A stretch of 64,000 nucleotides of DNA. It comes from Flavobacterium suaedae (GTDB taxonomy: Bacteria > Bacteroidota > Bacteroidia > Flavobacteriales > Flavobacteriaceae). The position numbers and the translations under genes were made by a program. Each line of letters opens with the position of its first letter. The first letter of the stretch is position 1. The notes beneath the pieces are model-generated. The model was not told the DNA's origin and did no database searches. It saw only the letters and a list, made by a program, of their open reading frames with translations. The stretch covers positions 310,001-374,000 of the forward strand of contig NZ_BMJE01000002.1 of NCBI RefSeq assembly GCF_014642915.1, in the 5' to 3' direction. Of this stretch, positions 1 through 8,861 are shown piece by piece.

Positions 1-161
1 CTTAGCTGTTTAGCAAGTTTATTTAGTTTACTATTAGTAGCCTCTTTTTTAATTGTAGTATCAGTTACGTTATCTGGGTCGATACTTGATTTAACCGGAG
101 TGTCTTTTTTACAGCTTATAAAAAGAAAACTACTTAAAATAATTAGTCTTATTATTTGCAT
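1..161 (-). CDS. Lipoprotein, N-terminal part (cut by window edge)
   Basis: The start codon (ATG on the minus strand at 161-159) opens a frame that runs off the left edge; 53 codons are visible. The N-terminus has basic residues, a hydrophobic stretch and a lipobox ending in Phe-Ile-Ser-Cys (Cys17), followed by a charged Lys/Asp/Ser/Thr-rich linker, so this is a probable lipoprotein processed by signal peptidase II. The mature part visible is too short to assign a family. It is divergent from kynureninase across about 135 bases. Function unknown. Confidence 0.6.
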   Translation of the reverse strand, partial: MQIIRLIILSSFLFISCKKDTPVKSSIDPDNVTDTTIKKEATNSKLNKLAKQL

Positions 162-241
162 TAGATTGATTTTAAAGTAAAAGTAAAAAAATATAAGTTA
201 TGAGGTAAATTCAAGTATAGAAAGCTTTTTAAATTAAGAAA

Positions 242-271
242 TTGGCAATAAATTATATTTCATTATTTTTA
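242..271 (+). promoter_or_regulatory. Probable promoter of kynureninase gene
   Basis: TTG at 242-244 is followed after 19 bases by TATTTTTA (264-271) and then CG. This matches the Bacteroidota layout TTG-N19-TANNTTTG except that the last base of the -7 box is A instead of G. The start codon lies 26 bases downstream. Confidence 0.45.
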
Positions 272-297
272 CGCCCACACAAACACACTACTACAAA

Positions 298-1578
298 ATG
301 GAATTTCAAAATACACGCGAATTTGCACAACAACTTGATGCAAAAGACAAGCTGTCTAAATATAGAGACGAGTTTATTTTCCCGCATGTAAACGGGAAAC
401 AGGTTATATATTTTACAGGAAACTCACTTGGATTACAGCCTAAGCGAACTAAAGCGTATGTAGATGAGGTAATGGATGATTGGGCTAAACTTGCGGTAGA
501 GGGACACTTTTATGCTGATAAGCCTTGGTGGGACTACCACGAGCGTTTTGCAGAACCTTTAAGTAAAATAGTTGGAGCTTTCCCAAGTGAAATAACGGTA
601 ATGAATACCTTAACGGTAAACTTGCATTTACTTATGGTTACTTTTTACAGGCCAACACCTAAAAAGTACAAAATAATATGCGAGGAAAAAGCCTTTCCCA
701 GTGACCAGTACATGATAAAAAGTCAGGTACGTTTTCACGGTTACGAACCGGAAGATGCTATTATTGAGATTAAACGAAGACCGGGAGAACACAACATCCG
801 TAAAGAAGATATTTTAAATACTATTAAAGAAGCAGGTGATGAACTGGCACTTGTTTTAATAGGTGGTGTAAACTACTACACAGGACAGGTTTTTGATATG
901 GAAACCATTACAGCAGCAGGACAGGAAGCAGGTGCTTATGTAGGTTGGGATTTAGCCCATGCTGCGGGGAATATTCACTTAGACCTGCACAACTGGAATG
1001 TAGACTTTGCTGCATGGTGCAGTTACAAGTATATGAACTCAGGACCGGGTAATGCATCCGGTGCTTTTGTACACGAAATGCACCATAATGATATGGATTT
1101 ACCACGCTTTGCAGGATGGTGGGGACATAATAAAGACCGTCGTTTTTTAATGGAGCCTGAATTTGATCCTGTTCGCGGGGCTGATGGATGGCAGATAAGT
1201 AATTTGCCTATACTATCACTTGCACCATACTTGGCATCTGTAGAAATGTTTGATGAAGTGGGTATGCCTGCTTTAATACAGAAAAGAGATTGTATAACCT
1301 CTTATCTTGAATATATACTTCATGAAATAGATAAAGAAGTAGATAGTACTTTTGAAATAATTACACCAACTAATCCTAAAGAAAGAGCTTGCCAGTTATC
1401 CGTTTTCTTACATGGAGAAGGGAGGGCTTTATTTGATTATTTAATGGAGAATGGGGTAATAACTGATTGGAGAGAGCCAAATGTTATACGCCTTGCACCT
1501 GTACCGTTCTACTGTTCTTATGAGGATATGTATGAGTTTGGGCAGATATTAAAAAAGGGAATTTTATCTCATAAATAG
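298..1578 (+). CDS. kynU: Kynureninase
   Basis: Pyridoxal-phosphate enzyme that hydrolyses kynurenine (or 3-hydroxykynurenine) to (3-hydroxy)anthranilate and alanine in cytosolic tryptophan catabolism. The 426-residue protein has the length and the full fold of the family. An early Gly-Asn-Ser-Leu-Gly-Leu-Gln-Pro segment, the Trp-Asp-Leu-Ala-His-Ala-Ala-Gly segment around residue 220 that contacts the cofactor, and the Cys-Ser-Tyr-Lys-Tyr segment place the Schiff-base lysine at Lys244. A Gly-Trp-Trp-Gly-His segment near residue 278 is also typical. No other kynurenine pathway gene is adjacent, so the gene appears to be transcribed alone or with the small lipoprotein 41 bases downstream. The ATG at 298 gives the usual N-terminus. 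Confidence 0.95.
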   Translation: MEFQNTREFAQQLDAKDKLSKYRDEFIFPHVNGKQVIYFTGNSLGLQPKRTKAYVDEVMDDWAKLAVEGHFYADKPWWDYHERFAEPLSKIVGAFPSEITVMNTLTVNLHLLMVTFYRPTPKKYKIICEEKAFPSDQYMIKSQVRFHGYEPEDAIIEIKRRPGEHNIRKEDILNTIKEAGDELALVLIGGVNYYTGQVFDMETITAAGQEAGAYVGWDLAHAAGNIHLDLHNWNVDFAAWCSYKYMNSGPGNASGAFVHEMHHNDMDLPRFAGWWGHNKDRRFLMEPEFDPVRGADGWQISNLPILSLAPYLASVEMFDEVGMPALIQKRDCITSYLEYILHEIDKEVDSTFEIITPTNPKERACQLSVFLHGEGRALFDYLMENGVITDWREPNVIRLAPVPFYCSYEDMYEFGQILKKGILSHK

Positions 1579-1619
1579 TAACAATTATAAATTATCATAA
1601 ACAAAATCTAATTAAAAAA

Positions 1620-2042
1620 ATGACAACAACATTTAAAAGAAGTTCTTTCTTATTTCTGGTATTATCATTAGTTTTTTTTACTACCTCATGTAGTAGTGAC
1701 GATAACGGCGATGCTGTAAACAATGATGACAATAGCAATACTCACGAGGTAGAGTATAAAATAACTGTTGAAGATCCTGTTATAGATATTATTGAATATA
1801 AAGATGCAACAGGTGCTATGGTAGAGGTTTCAGAGTCGCTTGAAGGTGTAACTACTTGGTCTAAAACTGTAGAATTAGAAGAAGGTGCTGCAATTGATAC
1901 AAAAGTTACAATGGATTTAGGCGAACTGACAAGTGGGGCGTGCCCTTATGTAATGCAAATTTTTGTTGATGGAGAACTTAAAAATACCGTATCTGATACA
2001 GCATTTATGAGTATGTACATTGAGTTAGCATATACAGAATAG
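1620..2042 (+). CDS. Small lipoprotein of unknown function
   Basis: This 140-residue protein starts with Lys-Arg, a hydrophobic core and a lipobox with Cys24 (Thr-Thr-Ser-Cys), then an Asp/Asn-rich linker typical of exported flavobacterial lipoproteins. The mature domain of about 95 residues is rich in alternating hydrophobic and acidic residues, which suggests a small beta-sandwich; I do not recognise the family. It follows kynureninase by 41 bases on the same strand and ends just before a strong terminator, so it may be the last gene of that transcript. No functional link to tryptophan catabolism can be seen in the sequence. Confidence 0.75.
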   Translation: MTTTFKRSSFLFLVLSLVFFTTSCSSDDNGDAVNNDDNSNTHEVEYKITVEDPVIDIIEYKDATGAMVEVSESLEGVTTWSKTVELEEGAAIDTKVTMDLGELTSGACPYVMQIFVDGELKNTVSDTAFMSMYIELAYTE

Positions 2043-2065
2043 TAAAAAAATTATATAAATAAATA

Positions 2066-2090
2066 AAAGCCGGGTTTATCCCGGCTTTTT
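2066..2090 (+). terminator. Rho-independent terminator after the small lipoprotein
   Basis: A GC-rich stem AAAGCCGGG / CCCGGCTTT with a five-base loop is followed by a T run. It ends only ten bases before the next start codon (2101), so the following gene needs a promoter inside or after the hairpin, or read-through. Confidence 0.85.
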
Positions 2091-2100
2091 CTTACGAAAA

Positions 2101-2925
2101 ATGGCAGATATAATAAGTTTAATAGTAATCCTGCTGGTTGTTGCTTTAGTAGGGGTGGGCACACTAATATTTATTTTTTCGGCATTAATAGAACCTACTT
2201 ATATTTTACTTTTTAATAAACCTTTATATGTACACCTATATCCTGTAACTAAAAAGCTAATCTCATCTCAGGAGTTTATTTTAAAACAAAACTTTCCTTT
2301 TTATAACAGGCTGTCGCATAGGCGTAAAAAATATTTTCGTCACCGTGTGGCAAGCTTTATAAATAATTATGGTTTTGTAGGCAGAGACGGGCTTACCGTA
2401 ACCGAAGAAATGAAAGTAAAAATAGCTGGTACTGCTGTTATGCTAACTTTTGGTATGCGTGGGTATTTGCCCAATATATTCTCAGTTATAATAGTATACC
2501 CTGATGTATTTATGTCAGTTAGCGGAGACTACCATAAAGGAGAGTTTAATGCCCTTGCAGGTGCCGTTGTTTTTTCATGGAAGCATTTTGAAGAAGGTTT
2601 ACGGTATAGTAATGATAACCTGAATTTAGGCTTACACGAGTTTGCCCATGTATTGCATACTGATGCTATGCGAAGGAGAAGAGTAGGGACATCATCGGTT
2701 ATTTTTCATGATGCTTTTACGAAAGTAGTAGACTATGCAAACGATTCAAGAAATAAACAAAAACTTATTGATGCGGGTTATTTCCGTGAGTATGCCTTTA
2801 CCAATAAATATGAGTTTATAGCCGTTTTACTGGAACACTTTTTTGAAACGCCTCAAGAGTTTTCCAGAAAGTTTCCTACACTATATAAACACGTAAAAGT
2901 GATGATTAATTTTAAAGAAGGATAG
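2101..2925 (+). CDS. MtfA-type zinc-dependent peptidase, membrane-anchored
   Basis: The protein resembles the MtfA (M90) metallopeptidase family, known in enterobacteria for binding the Mlc repressor and having aminopeptidase activity. Residues about 5-33 form one transmembrane segment, absent from E. coli MtfA. The catalytic motif is His179-Glu180-Phe-Ala-His183, and the downstream Tyr-Glu-Phe-Ile-Ala-Val-Leu-Leu-Glu-His-Phe-Phe segment corresponds to the family's conserved third-ligand region. Length (274) matches the family plus the anchor. The neighbours give no clue to its partner; no Mlc homologue is in the window. It is convergent with the thioredoxin-like gene, 12 bases away. The family is clear; the biological role is inference. 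Confidence 0.85.
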   Translation: MADIISLIVILLVVALVGVGTLIFIFSALIEPTYILLFNKPLYVHLYPVTKKLISSQEFILKQNFPFYNRLSHRRKKYFRHRVASFINNYGFVGRDGLTVTEEMKVKIAGTAVMLTFGMRGYLPNIFSVIIVYPDVFMSVSGDYHKGEFNALAGAVVFSWKHFEEGLRYSNDNLNLGLHEFAHVLHTDAMRRRRVGTSSVIFHDAFTKVVDYANDSRNKQKLIDAGYFREYAFTNKYEFIAVLLEHFFETPQEFSRKFPTLYKHVKVMINFKEG

Positions 2926-2937
2926 CTCTAAGTAACT

Positions 2938-3444
2938 TTACTTAATACTGCTAAGTACTTTTTTTAACTGTTCTTCATTAAGTAGTCCGCTATAGCTCCC
3001 CATTTCTTTATAATCGGGTGAAAGCAGTACCCAATAAGGATATTCCGAACTGCCGTAAGTTAATAATGTAGCCAATTCGTGATGACCACTTTTAGTTCCG
3101 TTAGGTTTGTAACTATAACTTTTACTATTAAAAACTATTGTTTCTTTACTTTCTGCATTTAGGGTGAGGTAATAAACTTTTTCCGAAAGCAGTTTTTGAA
3201 TTGCTGTGTCTTTCTCAATTTTTTTATCCTGAATTTTACAAACTGCACACCAGTCAGCATATATTTTGATGAGTATGGGCTTAGGGTTTAAGTTAATACT
3301 GTCACTGAGGGATTCAAAACTCGTAGTATAACTTTTTTGTGTTTTATCAGTTTGTGCTATACCAATAACAGGAAATAACAATAAAAAGCACAAGCAGATA
3401 ATTCTCTTTATAGAGGTGGTTTTATTTGCTTGTGCTTTCTTCAT
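2938..3444 (-). CDS. Exported thioredoxin-fold protein
   Basis: This 168-residue protein has an N-terminal hydrophobic signal segment (about residues 14-30, ending Gly-Ile-Ala-Gln) and a thioredoxin-like domain. The active-site motif is Trp-Cys-Ala-Val-Cys, preceded by Lys-Ile-Tyr-Ala-Asp, and a Glu-Tyr-Pro segment supplies the cis-proline expected in the fold. It is probably periplasmic and could act as a thiol-disulfide reductase. It lies 20 bases downstream of a TonB-dependent receptor gene on the same strand, so the two are probably co-transcribed; because the receptor plug carries a CxxC pair, the thioredoxin may keep those or the ligand's thiols reduced. That link is inference. Confidence 0.85.
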   Translation of the reverse strand: MKKAQANKTTSIKRIICLCFLLLFPVIGIAQTDKTQKSYTTSFESLSDSINLNPKPILIKIYADWCAVCKIQDKKIEKDTAIQKLLSEKVYYLTLNAESKETIVFNSKSYSYKPNGTKSGHHELATLLTYGSSEYPYWVLLSPDYKEMGSYSGLLNEEQLKKVLSSIK

Positions 3445-3464
3445 AATATCAGGTTTTTTAATTT

Positions 3465-5702
3465 TTAAAACAGGTTATAACGCATACCTATAAAAACTCT
3501 TCTGCCTTGTAAAGATGCATAATTATAACTAGGATCAAAAGTATAACCGTTAGGGTTGTTTACATCAGTATACTTATCAAATGGGTCAAAAGGTCTTATT
3601 ATTGGGTCTTTTGGCACAAAATCAAATATGTTTTTCATACCCGTATATATTTCAAGCCCGTAATCAAACTTTTTGGTGAACTGTATATTTGTAATACAAA
3701 ACCAAGGCGAATATTCAGGTCTGTAATCATTTGGTAATATAGGCAAGCGCATAGGGCCGTACCAGTTACCTGTTACATCAACAGAGTAGTTATTAGGTAG
3801 CTTATAGGTACCTATAAAGTTACCCGACCATTTTGGAGCATGTAACTGCTGTATCCTTTCTAACCTCCCTGTTTCGTTTTCTTCTTTCTGGAAAACATCC
3901 ATATATGATATTCCTGCCATTATTTTTAACGGGAACGTAAAGGTAGCATCAACATTAAGCGATACACCTTGCGATATAGCATGCCCTCTCAGGTTATCAT
4001 AAATAATTTTATTAGGGTCAGAATCAAAATCACCAACAATTTTATTCGTAAAGTAAGTGTAGAACCCTGTAATATCAAAGTTTAAAAAGAAACTGTCCGT
4101 AGGTACTTTTAAAACATAGTTCAGGTTAGCATTATACGAACGTTCAGGGTCAAGTTCTTCTGCAATAATTACTTCTCTGGCTCCTGTAAGTGCAGCGTGG
4201 TCTTCGGTAAATAAATTAACTACCCTAAATCCTGTACCAAAACTTGCTCTTATTGTATTGTTGGTATTCGGAGCAAACTTATACGCTACTCTTGGGGAGT
4301 GTACCCCGCCATGGTTTTTATCATAATCAAATCGGTAGCCACCTAATAATTTATGTTTTTCATTTAGTTTCCACTCATCCTGAATAAAAAGTCCCGGTAG
4401 GGGAGTTTCGTTAGGTTTGTTATCAGTGCCATCTGCTGATGCTGTAGCAGGAGTATTATCATCATATACTGTGTAGCGCATAGAAGCACCTAATAGTAAG
4501 GTGTGGTTATCACCAATTGGTTTATCCCAATAGGTTTGTAAGAACCCTACATGCTGATCTGCCATGTAGGGCGTGTTACCATACCATGAGTTTTGGTTGT
4601 GGTAGTTATAGGAAAACTGAGTGAATATACTTTCTGAGAACGGTAATTGGTATAACCCTATTACCTCTAAGCGTTTTGTATAGATACTTTCGCCATAAAT
4701 ACTGTCGCTACCGCGCCATTGCTTGCCCCAGTTCATTTCGCCACCCCAACGGTCTTCATAAACGTATCTCGCACCAAGACTGGCAACCCTGTTGTTCTTT
4801 CTTTCAAAGTTCCATTTATTGAATATCGATACGCGGTTTTGGAGTGTCATATCGGTAAAGTTATCCCCGTTGTTATCAATTCTACTGTTGTAGTTAAAGT
4901 AATTAACCCCGATTAATGATGTTGCTTTTCCTGCAGTAAATTTTCCTCCTACGTCAACACTAAGCTCTCCCCAACTGGTAAGGAAACTATCCGCACTTAT
5001 CACAGGTGCCCTGTCAGGGTTCTTAGTAATAACGTTTATAATGCCCCCCATAGCTTCAGAACCGTATAGGGAAGATGCAGGGCCTTTTACTACTTCAATA
5101 CGTTCTACAAGGCTGTTTGGGATACCGTTAAGACCATATACAGTAGATAATGCACTAACTATAGGCATACCATCAATTAATATAAGGGTATAAGGCCCTT
5201 CCATACCGTTGATATGTATATCACCGGTGTTACACACATTACAGTTTAATTGTGGCTGTACGCCGTTAACCATACCAACCGCTTCAAAAAGGCTGGTTGT
5301 AGGGTTCTTTTTAAATAGCTTAGGTGTTATAATCTCTACAGGTACGGGGCTGTCTGCTCGCCTTACTTCTCGCATTGTACCTGTAATAACCACTTCATCA
5401 AGTGCTGTATTACTTTCCTTAAGCTGAATATTTAATACAGTAGCAGGTTTATTAATCGTAACTTTTTTCTTTTGAGTTTCAAACCCAATAAAGCTAAACG
5501 TTACTTTATACGTTCCATAAGGGATGTTATTAATTTGATAGTTACCATTTTCGTCTGCAGCTATTAAAATGCTTAGCTCCGGTACTGATACTGTAACTGC
5601 TGGTATAGGAGCTCCTGAACCCGAAACTTGTCCTGATAGCTTGCCTTTTTGAGCAAATGCTATTGCACTAATAAAGAATAATAAATAGTATATTTTTCTC
5701 AT
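3465..5702 (-). CDS. TonB-dependent outer-membrane receptor with CxxC in the plug
   Basis: The 745-residue protein shows, in order, a signal peptide (1-17), a carboxypeptidase-regulatory-like beta-sandwich (about 20-105), a plug domain (about 115-230, with Ile-Glu-Val-Val-Lys-Gly-Pro-Ala-Ser-Ser-Leu-Tyr-Gly) and a 22-stranded-type beta-barrel ending in a terminal Phe. It imports a ligand across the outer membrane using TonB energy. The plug holds Cys154-Asn-Val-Cys157-Asn just before a Gly-Asp-Ile-His-Ile-Asn segment, unusual for iron-siderophore receptors and suggestive of metal or thiol-ligand recognition. The substrate cannot be named from sequence. It is the first gene of a two-gene unit with the thioredoxin-like protein and has a good -7 box upstream. 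Confidence 0.92.
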   Translation of the reverse strand: MRKIYYLLFFISAIAFAQKGKLSGQVSGSGAPIPAVTVSVPELSILIAADENGNYQINNIPYGTYKVTFSFIGFETQKKKVTINKPATVLNIQLKESNTALDEVVITGTMREVRRADSPVPVEIITPKLFKKNPTTSLFEAVGMVNGVQPQLNCNVCNTGDIHINGMEGPYTLILIDGMPIVSALSTVYGLNGIPNSLVERIEVVKGPASSLYGSEAMGGIINVITKNPDRAPVISADSFLTSWGELSVDVGGKFTAGKATSLIGVNYFNYNSRIDNNGDNFTDMTLQNRVSIFNKWNFERKNNRVASLGARYVYEDRWGGEMNWGKQWRGSDSIYGESIYTKRLEVIGLYQLPFSESIFTQFSYNYHNQNSWYGNTPYMADQHVGFLQTYWDKPIGDNHTLLLGASMRYTVYDDNTPATASADGTDNKPNETPLPGLFIQDEWKLNEKHKLLGGYRFDYDKNHGGVHSPRVAYKFAPNTNNTIRASFGTGFRVVNLFTEDHAALTGAREVIIAEELDPERSYNANLNYVLKVPTDSFFLNFDITGFYTYFTNKIVGDFDSDPNKIIYDNLRGHAISQGVSLNVDATFTFPLKIMAGISYMDVFQKEENETGRLERIQQLHAPKWSGNFIGTYKLPNNYSVDVTGNWYGPMRLPILPNDYRPEYSPWFCITNIQFTKKFDYGLEIYTGMKNIFDFVPKDPIIRPFDPFDKYTDVNNPNGYTFDPSYNYASLQGRRVFIGMRYNLF

Positions 5703-5724
5703 ACCCTATTTTAAGTTAGTTGCA

Positions 5725-5732
5725 CAAAAGTA
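5725..5732 (-). promoter_or_regulatory. -7 box of the TonB receptor gene
   Basis: On the minus strand the sequence reads TACTTTTG, an exact TANNTTTG, 22 bases before the start codon. A clear -33 TTG is not seen at the usual distance. Confidence 0.6.
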
Positions 5733-5816
5733 TATGTTTAGATTTGCCTAAAAAAATAATTTATAAAGTATTTTATTTTTATTTAAGGTTGAGTAATTTT
5801 TGATAAACGAGAATAA

Positions 5817-5847
5817 AAAAAGGGAATGCCAAGTGGCATTCCCTTTT
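5817..5847 (-). terminator. Rho-independent terminator of rpe
   Basis: The stem AAAGGGAATGCCA / TGGCATTCCCTTT has a two-base loop and is flanked by A and T runs on both sides, so it can act in either direction. It lies about 30 bases beyond the rpe stop codon. Confidence 0.85.
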
Positions 5848-5875
5848 TGGAACAGTATATTATGTGCTTGCAGTT

Positions 5876-6538
5876 TTATTTTGCTGTTATTTCTTTTAGT
5901 TTAGCAATTGTTTCAGTTGGGTTATCTGACTTAAATACAAAGTTACCGGCTACTAATACATCAGCTCCTGCTGCTAATAGTTTGCCTGCATTTTTGTCGT
6001 TTACACCACCATCAATCTCAATCAAGGTAGAAGCGCCGTTTTTAGTAATAATATCTTTTAGCTTTTTAACTTTATTGTAAGTGTTCTCAATAAACGACTG
6101 TCCGCCAAAACCAGGGTTAACGCTCATCATACAAACAACATCAATATCGTTTATTACATCTTCTAACAAGCTAACATTAGTATGTGGGTTTAAGGCAACA
6201 CCTGCTTTCATACCTTCAGCTTTTATAGCTTGTAGTGTGCGGTGTAGGTGTGTACATGCTTCGTAGTGTACGGTTAAGTTGGTAGCACCCAGTTCAGCAA
6301 ATGTTTTAATATACTGGTCAGGGTTTACAATCATTAAGTGTACATCAATTGTTTTTTTGGCATGTTTGGTTATGGCTTGTAATACCGGCATACCAAATGA
6401 TATGTTAGGTACAAAAACGCCATCCATAATATCAATATGAAACCAATCAGCCTCACTGTTATTAATCATTTCAACATCACGCTGAAGATTACCAAAATCA
6501 GCCGAAAGAACTGATGGTGCAATTAGTGCTTTTTTCAT
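5876..6538 (-). CDS. rpe: Ribulose-phosphate 3-epimerase
   Basis: Interconverts ribulose 5-phosphate and xylulose 5-phosphate in the pentose phosphate pathway, in the cytosol. At 220 residues it is of normal length for this TIM-barrel enzyme. Family signatures are present in order: Ala-Pro-Ser-Val-Leu-Ser-Ala-Asp-Phe at the N-terminus, His-Ile-Asp-Ile-Met-Asp-Gly with the catalytic acid and metal ligands, Val-His-Leu-Met-Ile, Met-Ser-Val-Asn-Pro-Gly-Phe-Gly-Gly-Gln and Ile-Asp-Gly-Gly-Val. The gene stands alone between its own promoter and terminator. Confidence 0.97.
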   Translation of the reverse strand: MKKALIAPSVLSADFGNLQRDVEMINNSEADWFHIDIMDGVFVPNISFGMPVLQAITKHAKKTIDVHLMIVNPDQYIKTFAELGATNLTVHYEACTHLHRTLQAIKAEGMKAGVALNPHTNVSLLEDVINDIDVVCMMSVNPGFGGQSFIENTYNKVKKLKDIITKNGASTLIEIDGGVNDKNAGKLLAAGADVLVAGNFVFKSDNPTETIAKLKEITAK

Positions 6539-6573
6539 TGAAGTAGTTATAAAAAAGTTGTGTTTTTATTTTG

Positions 6574-6581
6574 CAAAGATA
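6574..6581 (-). promoter_or_regulatory. -7 box of rpe
   Basis: On the minus strand the sequence is TATCTTTG, an exact TANNTTTG, 35 bases before the rpe start codon. Confidence 0.6.
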
Positions 6582-6853
6582 CTCTTTATAGTCGTAAAGT
6601 CATAAAGTGGAAAGTTGTACAGTATAAGCGAGGAAAAACGATATTTAAGAAAACTAAACCAGTTACGTTAGTTATATAAAATGAAAAACTCCGGTAATCA
6701 GCCGGAGTTCAATCATCAATCAAAAAACGAACAGTTATTAAACTGTAAGTGCTTTTTATATTTTTAGTATTTTATTTTCGCATTTAGCGATGCCAAAATA
6801 CAAATTTTAAATAAAATATGAAATAAGACTATACTTTTTGTAACTCTAAAAAC
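6582..6853. other. Intergenic stretch between rpe and rpoD
   Basis: Together with the rpe leader this is the only gap above 300 bases (6539-6853). I see no open reading frame of note and no tRNA-like fold. Besides the rpe promoter box it holds one hairpin (6682-6710) that fits a terminator for the sigma factor gene about 145 bases upstream on the minus strand. The rest is AT-rich with no recognisable element. Confidence 0.5.
6682..6710 (-). terminator. Probable terminator of rpoD
   Basis: The stem AACTCCGG / CCGGAGTT with a seven-base loop is followed on the minus strand by a T run. It lies about 145 bases beyond the sigma factor stop codon, leaving a long 3' untranslated region. Confidence 0.6.
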
Positions 6854-7717
6854 CTATCCTAAATAAGTTTTTAATATCTTACTTCTTGAAGTATGTTTTA
6901 ACCTTCTGATAGCCTTTTCTTTAATTTGACGTACACGCTCACGTGTAAGATCAAAAGTTTCACCTATTTCTTCAAGTGTCATAGGGTGTTGGTCGCCTAA
7001 ACCAAAGTAAAGTCTTACAACATCAGCTTCACGAGGTGTAAGTGTTTCTAAAGCTCTCTCTATTTCAGTACGAAGCGACTCATGTATAAGCTCACGGTCT
7101 GGGTTTGGAGACTCACCTGAACGAAGTACATCGTATAGGTTCGAATCTTCACCTTCTACAAGCGGAGCATCCATTGATAAGTGACGCCCTGAGTTTTTCA
7201 TACTCTCTTTAACATCATTAACAGTCATGTCCAGCTCTTTCGCAATTTCTTCTGCCGAAGGAGCACGCTCACTACTTTGTTCAAGTAATGCATACATTTT
7301 GTTAATCTTGTTAATAGAACCAATTTTATTTAGCGGAAGCCTAACAATACGAGACTGTTCTGCTAATGCCTGTAGTATAGACTGACGAATCCACCAAACA
7401 GCGTAGGATATAAATTTAAATCCACGTGTTTCATCAAAACGTTGTGCTGCTTTAATCAGTCCTAAATTACCCTCATTAATAAGGTCAGGAAGCGTTAATC
7501 CCTGGTTTTGGTACTGTTTAGCTACCGATACTACGAAACGAAGGTTGGCTTTGGTAAGTTTTTCAAGAGCTCTCTGGTCTCCGGCTTTAATGCGTTGTGC
7601 TAATTCTACCTCCTCATCTGCTGTAATTAAGTCTACTTTTCCTATTTCCTGAAGGTACTTGTCTAAAGATGCAGTTTCCCTGTTGGTTACCTGCTTCGTG
7701 ATTTTAAGTTGTCTCAT
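6854..7717 (-). CDS. rpoD: Primary sigma-70 factor (RpoD/SigA type)
   Basis: At 287 residues this is the short primary sigma factor characteristic of Bacteroidota, which lacks region 1.1. Region 1.2 (Thr-Ala-Ser-Leu-Asp-Lys-Tyr-Leu) is followed by region 2 with the Asp-Leu-Ile-Asn-Glu-Gly-Asn core-binding motif and the [11 protein letters not shown] -10-recognition helix, region 3, and a region 4 helix-turn-helix ending in Arg-Glu-Arg-Val-Arg-Gln-Ile. It directs RNA polymerase to housekeeping promoters, which in this phylum have TANNTTTG at -7; many such boxes are seen in this window. No obvious TANNTTTG box is visible in its own 110-base upstream region. Confidence 0.95.
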   Translation of the reverse strand: MRQLKITKQVTNRETASLDKYLQEIGKVDLITADEEVELAQRIKAGDQRALEKLTKANLRFVVSVAKQYQNQGLTLPDLINEGNLGLIKAAQRFDETRGFKFISYAVWWIRQSILQALAEQSRIVRLPLNKIGSINKINKMYALLEQSSERAPSAEEIAKELDMTVNDVKESMKNSGRHLSMDAPLVEGEDSNLYDVLRSGESPNPDRELIHESLRTEIERALETLTPREADVVRLYFGLGDQHPMTLEEIGETFDLTRERVRQIKEKAIRRLKHTSRSKILKTYLG

Positions 7718-7829
7718 GCAAAAATCCTAAAAAACTTATTTATAAAGTGTGTAATAAGTTATACGTAACGAAGCCTGAAAAAGTTACACAGAAGTAACAA
7801 TTTTTTTAAATAAATAATTTAAAAATTAC

Positions 7830-8792
7830 TTATAGACTTAAATCTAATTCATTATCAATGCGTTGCGAGTATAAATTTATTTTTTGTAATGCCCTGTTAA
7901 AAAATATTTTTCTGTCACGAGTTCCTGATTGATTGAGTGATTTTGAATTTTTTATCTGATTTTCAAAAAACGTTTTGGTATTACTGCATGTGTCTTTATC
8001 ATTGGTAATAAAATAACCAAGCATAGTATAGGGAACAAACAAGGATTGTTTTTCAGGCGCAGTTACCAGTACATTGTTATTTAAAATCAATAGCTCATTA
8101 TAGTATAAATAAAACCTTGAGTTTTTGTTGCAGCAGCGTTCTTCTACTTTTTGTATTATTTCTTTTAAGTCTTCACAAAGCAGGCGGGCGTTAGTAGCAG
8201 AAAGTAGCCCTGCCTGATAGTAGTAATATATTTGTTGCAGGCTACTGTTTATAGTAGTGTCGTTCCAAATTTCATGCACTTCTATATTTTCGTATACTGT
8301 TTTTAACTTCATACTGTCCTCCATAAGAGATCGGTTGGGGGTAAAGTTTTCGAAAGTATCTTCCTGTTGTGTTCCTGCCAGCAAATTTAACCATACATAT
8401 AATTTAAATTTAGAAAGCAATGTACCGCCTATGGTGTGGAATAACGGTATGTCTTTAGCGGAATAATACATTTTAGCATTAGAAGTGTTTTTAAAATATT
8501 CCAGTTTGGCAGCCGACTCTTTAAAGTATTTATCCATATCGGTTAAAGAATGGATTTCGCTCGTTTTCTCAACAATTACTTTACTGTTGTCAGTAAAAAG
8601 TAAATCCATAGAAAGTGAAAAATGCTTGCATAGCAAAATAGTTTCTTCTATAGAAAATTTACTTTTTTGCGATACTCTGCGATGTGAAGCATCATAGCTT
8701 ATGTTTAGTACAGTAGCTATTTCTTCTATAACAGAGGCTGTTTTGGGTAACTGTGTTCTAATGGCTTTTAAAAGTTTTTCCTGATTATCCAT
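7830..8792 (-). CDS. HTH-like regulatory protein of unknown role
   Basis: The 320-residue protein begins with a segment (about residues 15-65) that looks like a helix-turn-helix: Ala-Thr-Val-Leu-Asn-Ile-Ser-Tyr-Asp-Ala followed by a basic His-Arg-Arg helix and a Leu-Cys-Lys-His-Phe-Ser-Leu-Ser-Met-Asp segment. The remaining 250 residues are mostly helical, with no family I recognise, no signal peptide and no clear membrane segment. I chose the ATG at 8792 over an in-frame GTG at 8807 because the GTG overlaps the -7 box. It is divergent from the repeat-type surface protein at 8892, so it may control that unit; this is inference from position. Confidence 0.7.
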   Translation of the reverse strand: MDNQEKLLKAIRTQLPKTASVIEEIATVLNISYDASHRRVSQKSKFSIEETILLCKHFSLSMDLLFTDNSKVIVEKTSEIHSLTDMDKYFKESAAKLEYFKNTSNAKMYYSAKDIPLFHTIGGTLLSKFKLYVWLNLLAGTQQEDTFENFTPNRSLMEDSMKLKTVYENIEVHEIWNDTTINSSLQQIYYYYQAGLLSATNARLLCEDLKEIIQKVEERCCNKNSRFYLYYNELLILNNNVLVTAPEKQSLFVPYTMLGYFITNDKDTCSNTKTFFENQIKNSKSLNQSGTRDRKIFFNRALQKINLYSQRIDNELDLSL

Positions 8793-8806
8793 AATTGCGA
8801 AAAACA

Positions 8807-8814
8807 CAAATGTA
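8807..8814 (-). promoter_or_regulatory. -7 box of the HTH-like gene
   Basis: On the minus strand the sequence is TACATTTG, an exact TANNTTTG. Only 14 bases separate it from the ATG at 8792, which leaves a very short 5' leader without room for a normal ribosome-binding site. Confidence 0.55.
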
Positions 8815-8861
8815 GTTTTTATTTTAATTAGTTACCACAAATTAATTTGCTGTAATCACAA

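Noticed and set aside
908..1105. Small minus-strand open frame inside kynureninase
   Set aside because: It lies wholly within a certain gene, shows no domain and has no promoter.
6582..6853. tRNA or small RNA gene in the longest gap
   Set aside because: No cloverleaf arms or CCA end could be found on either strand, and only one terminator-like hairpin is visible.
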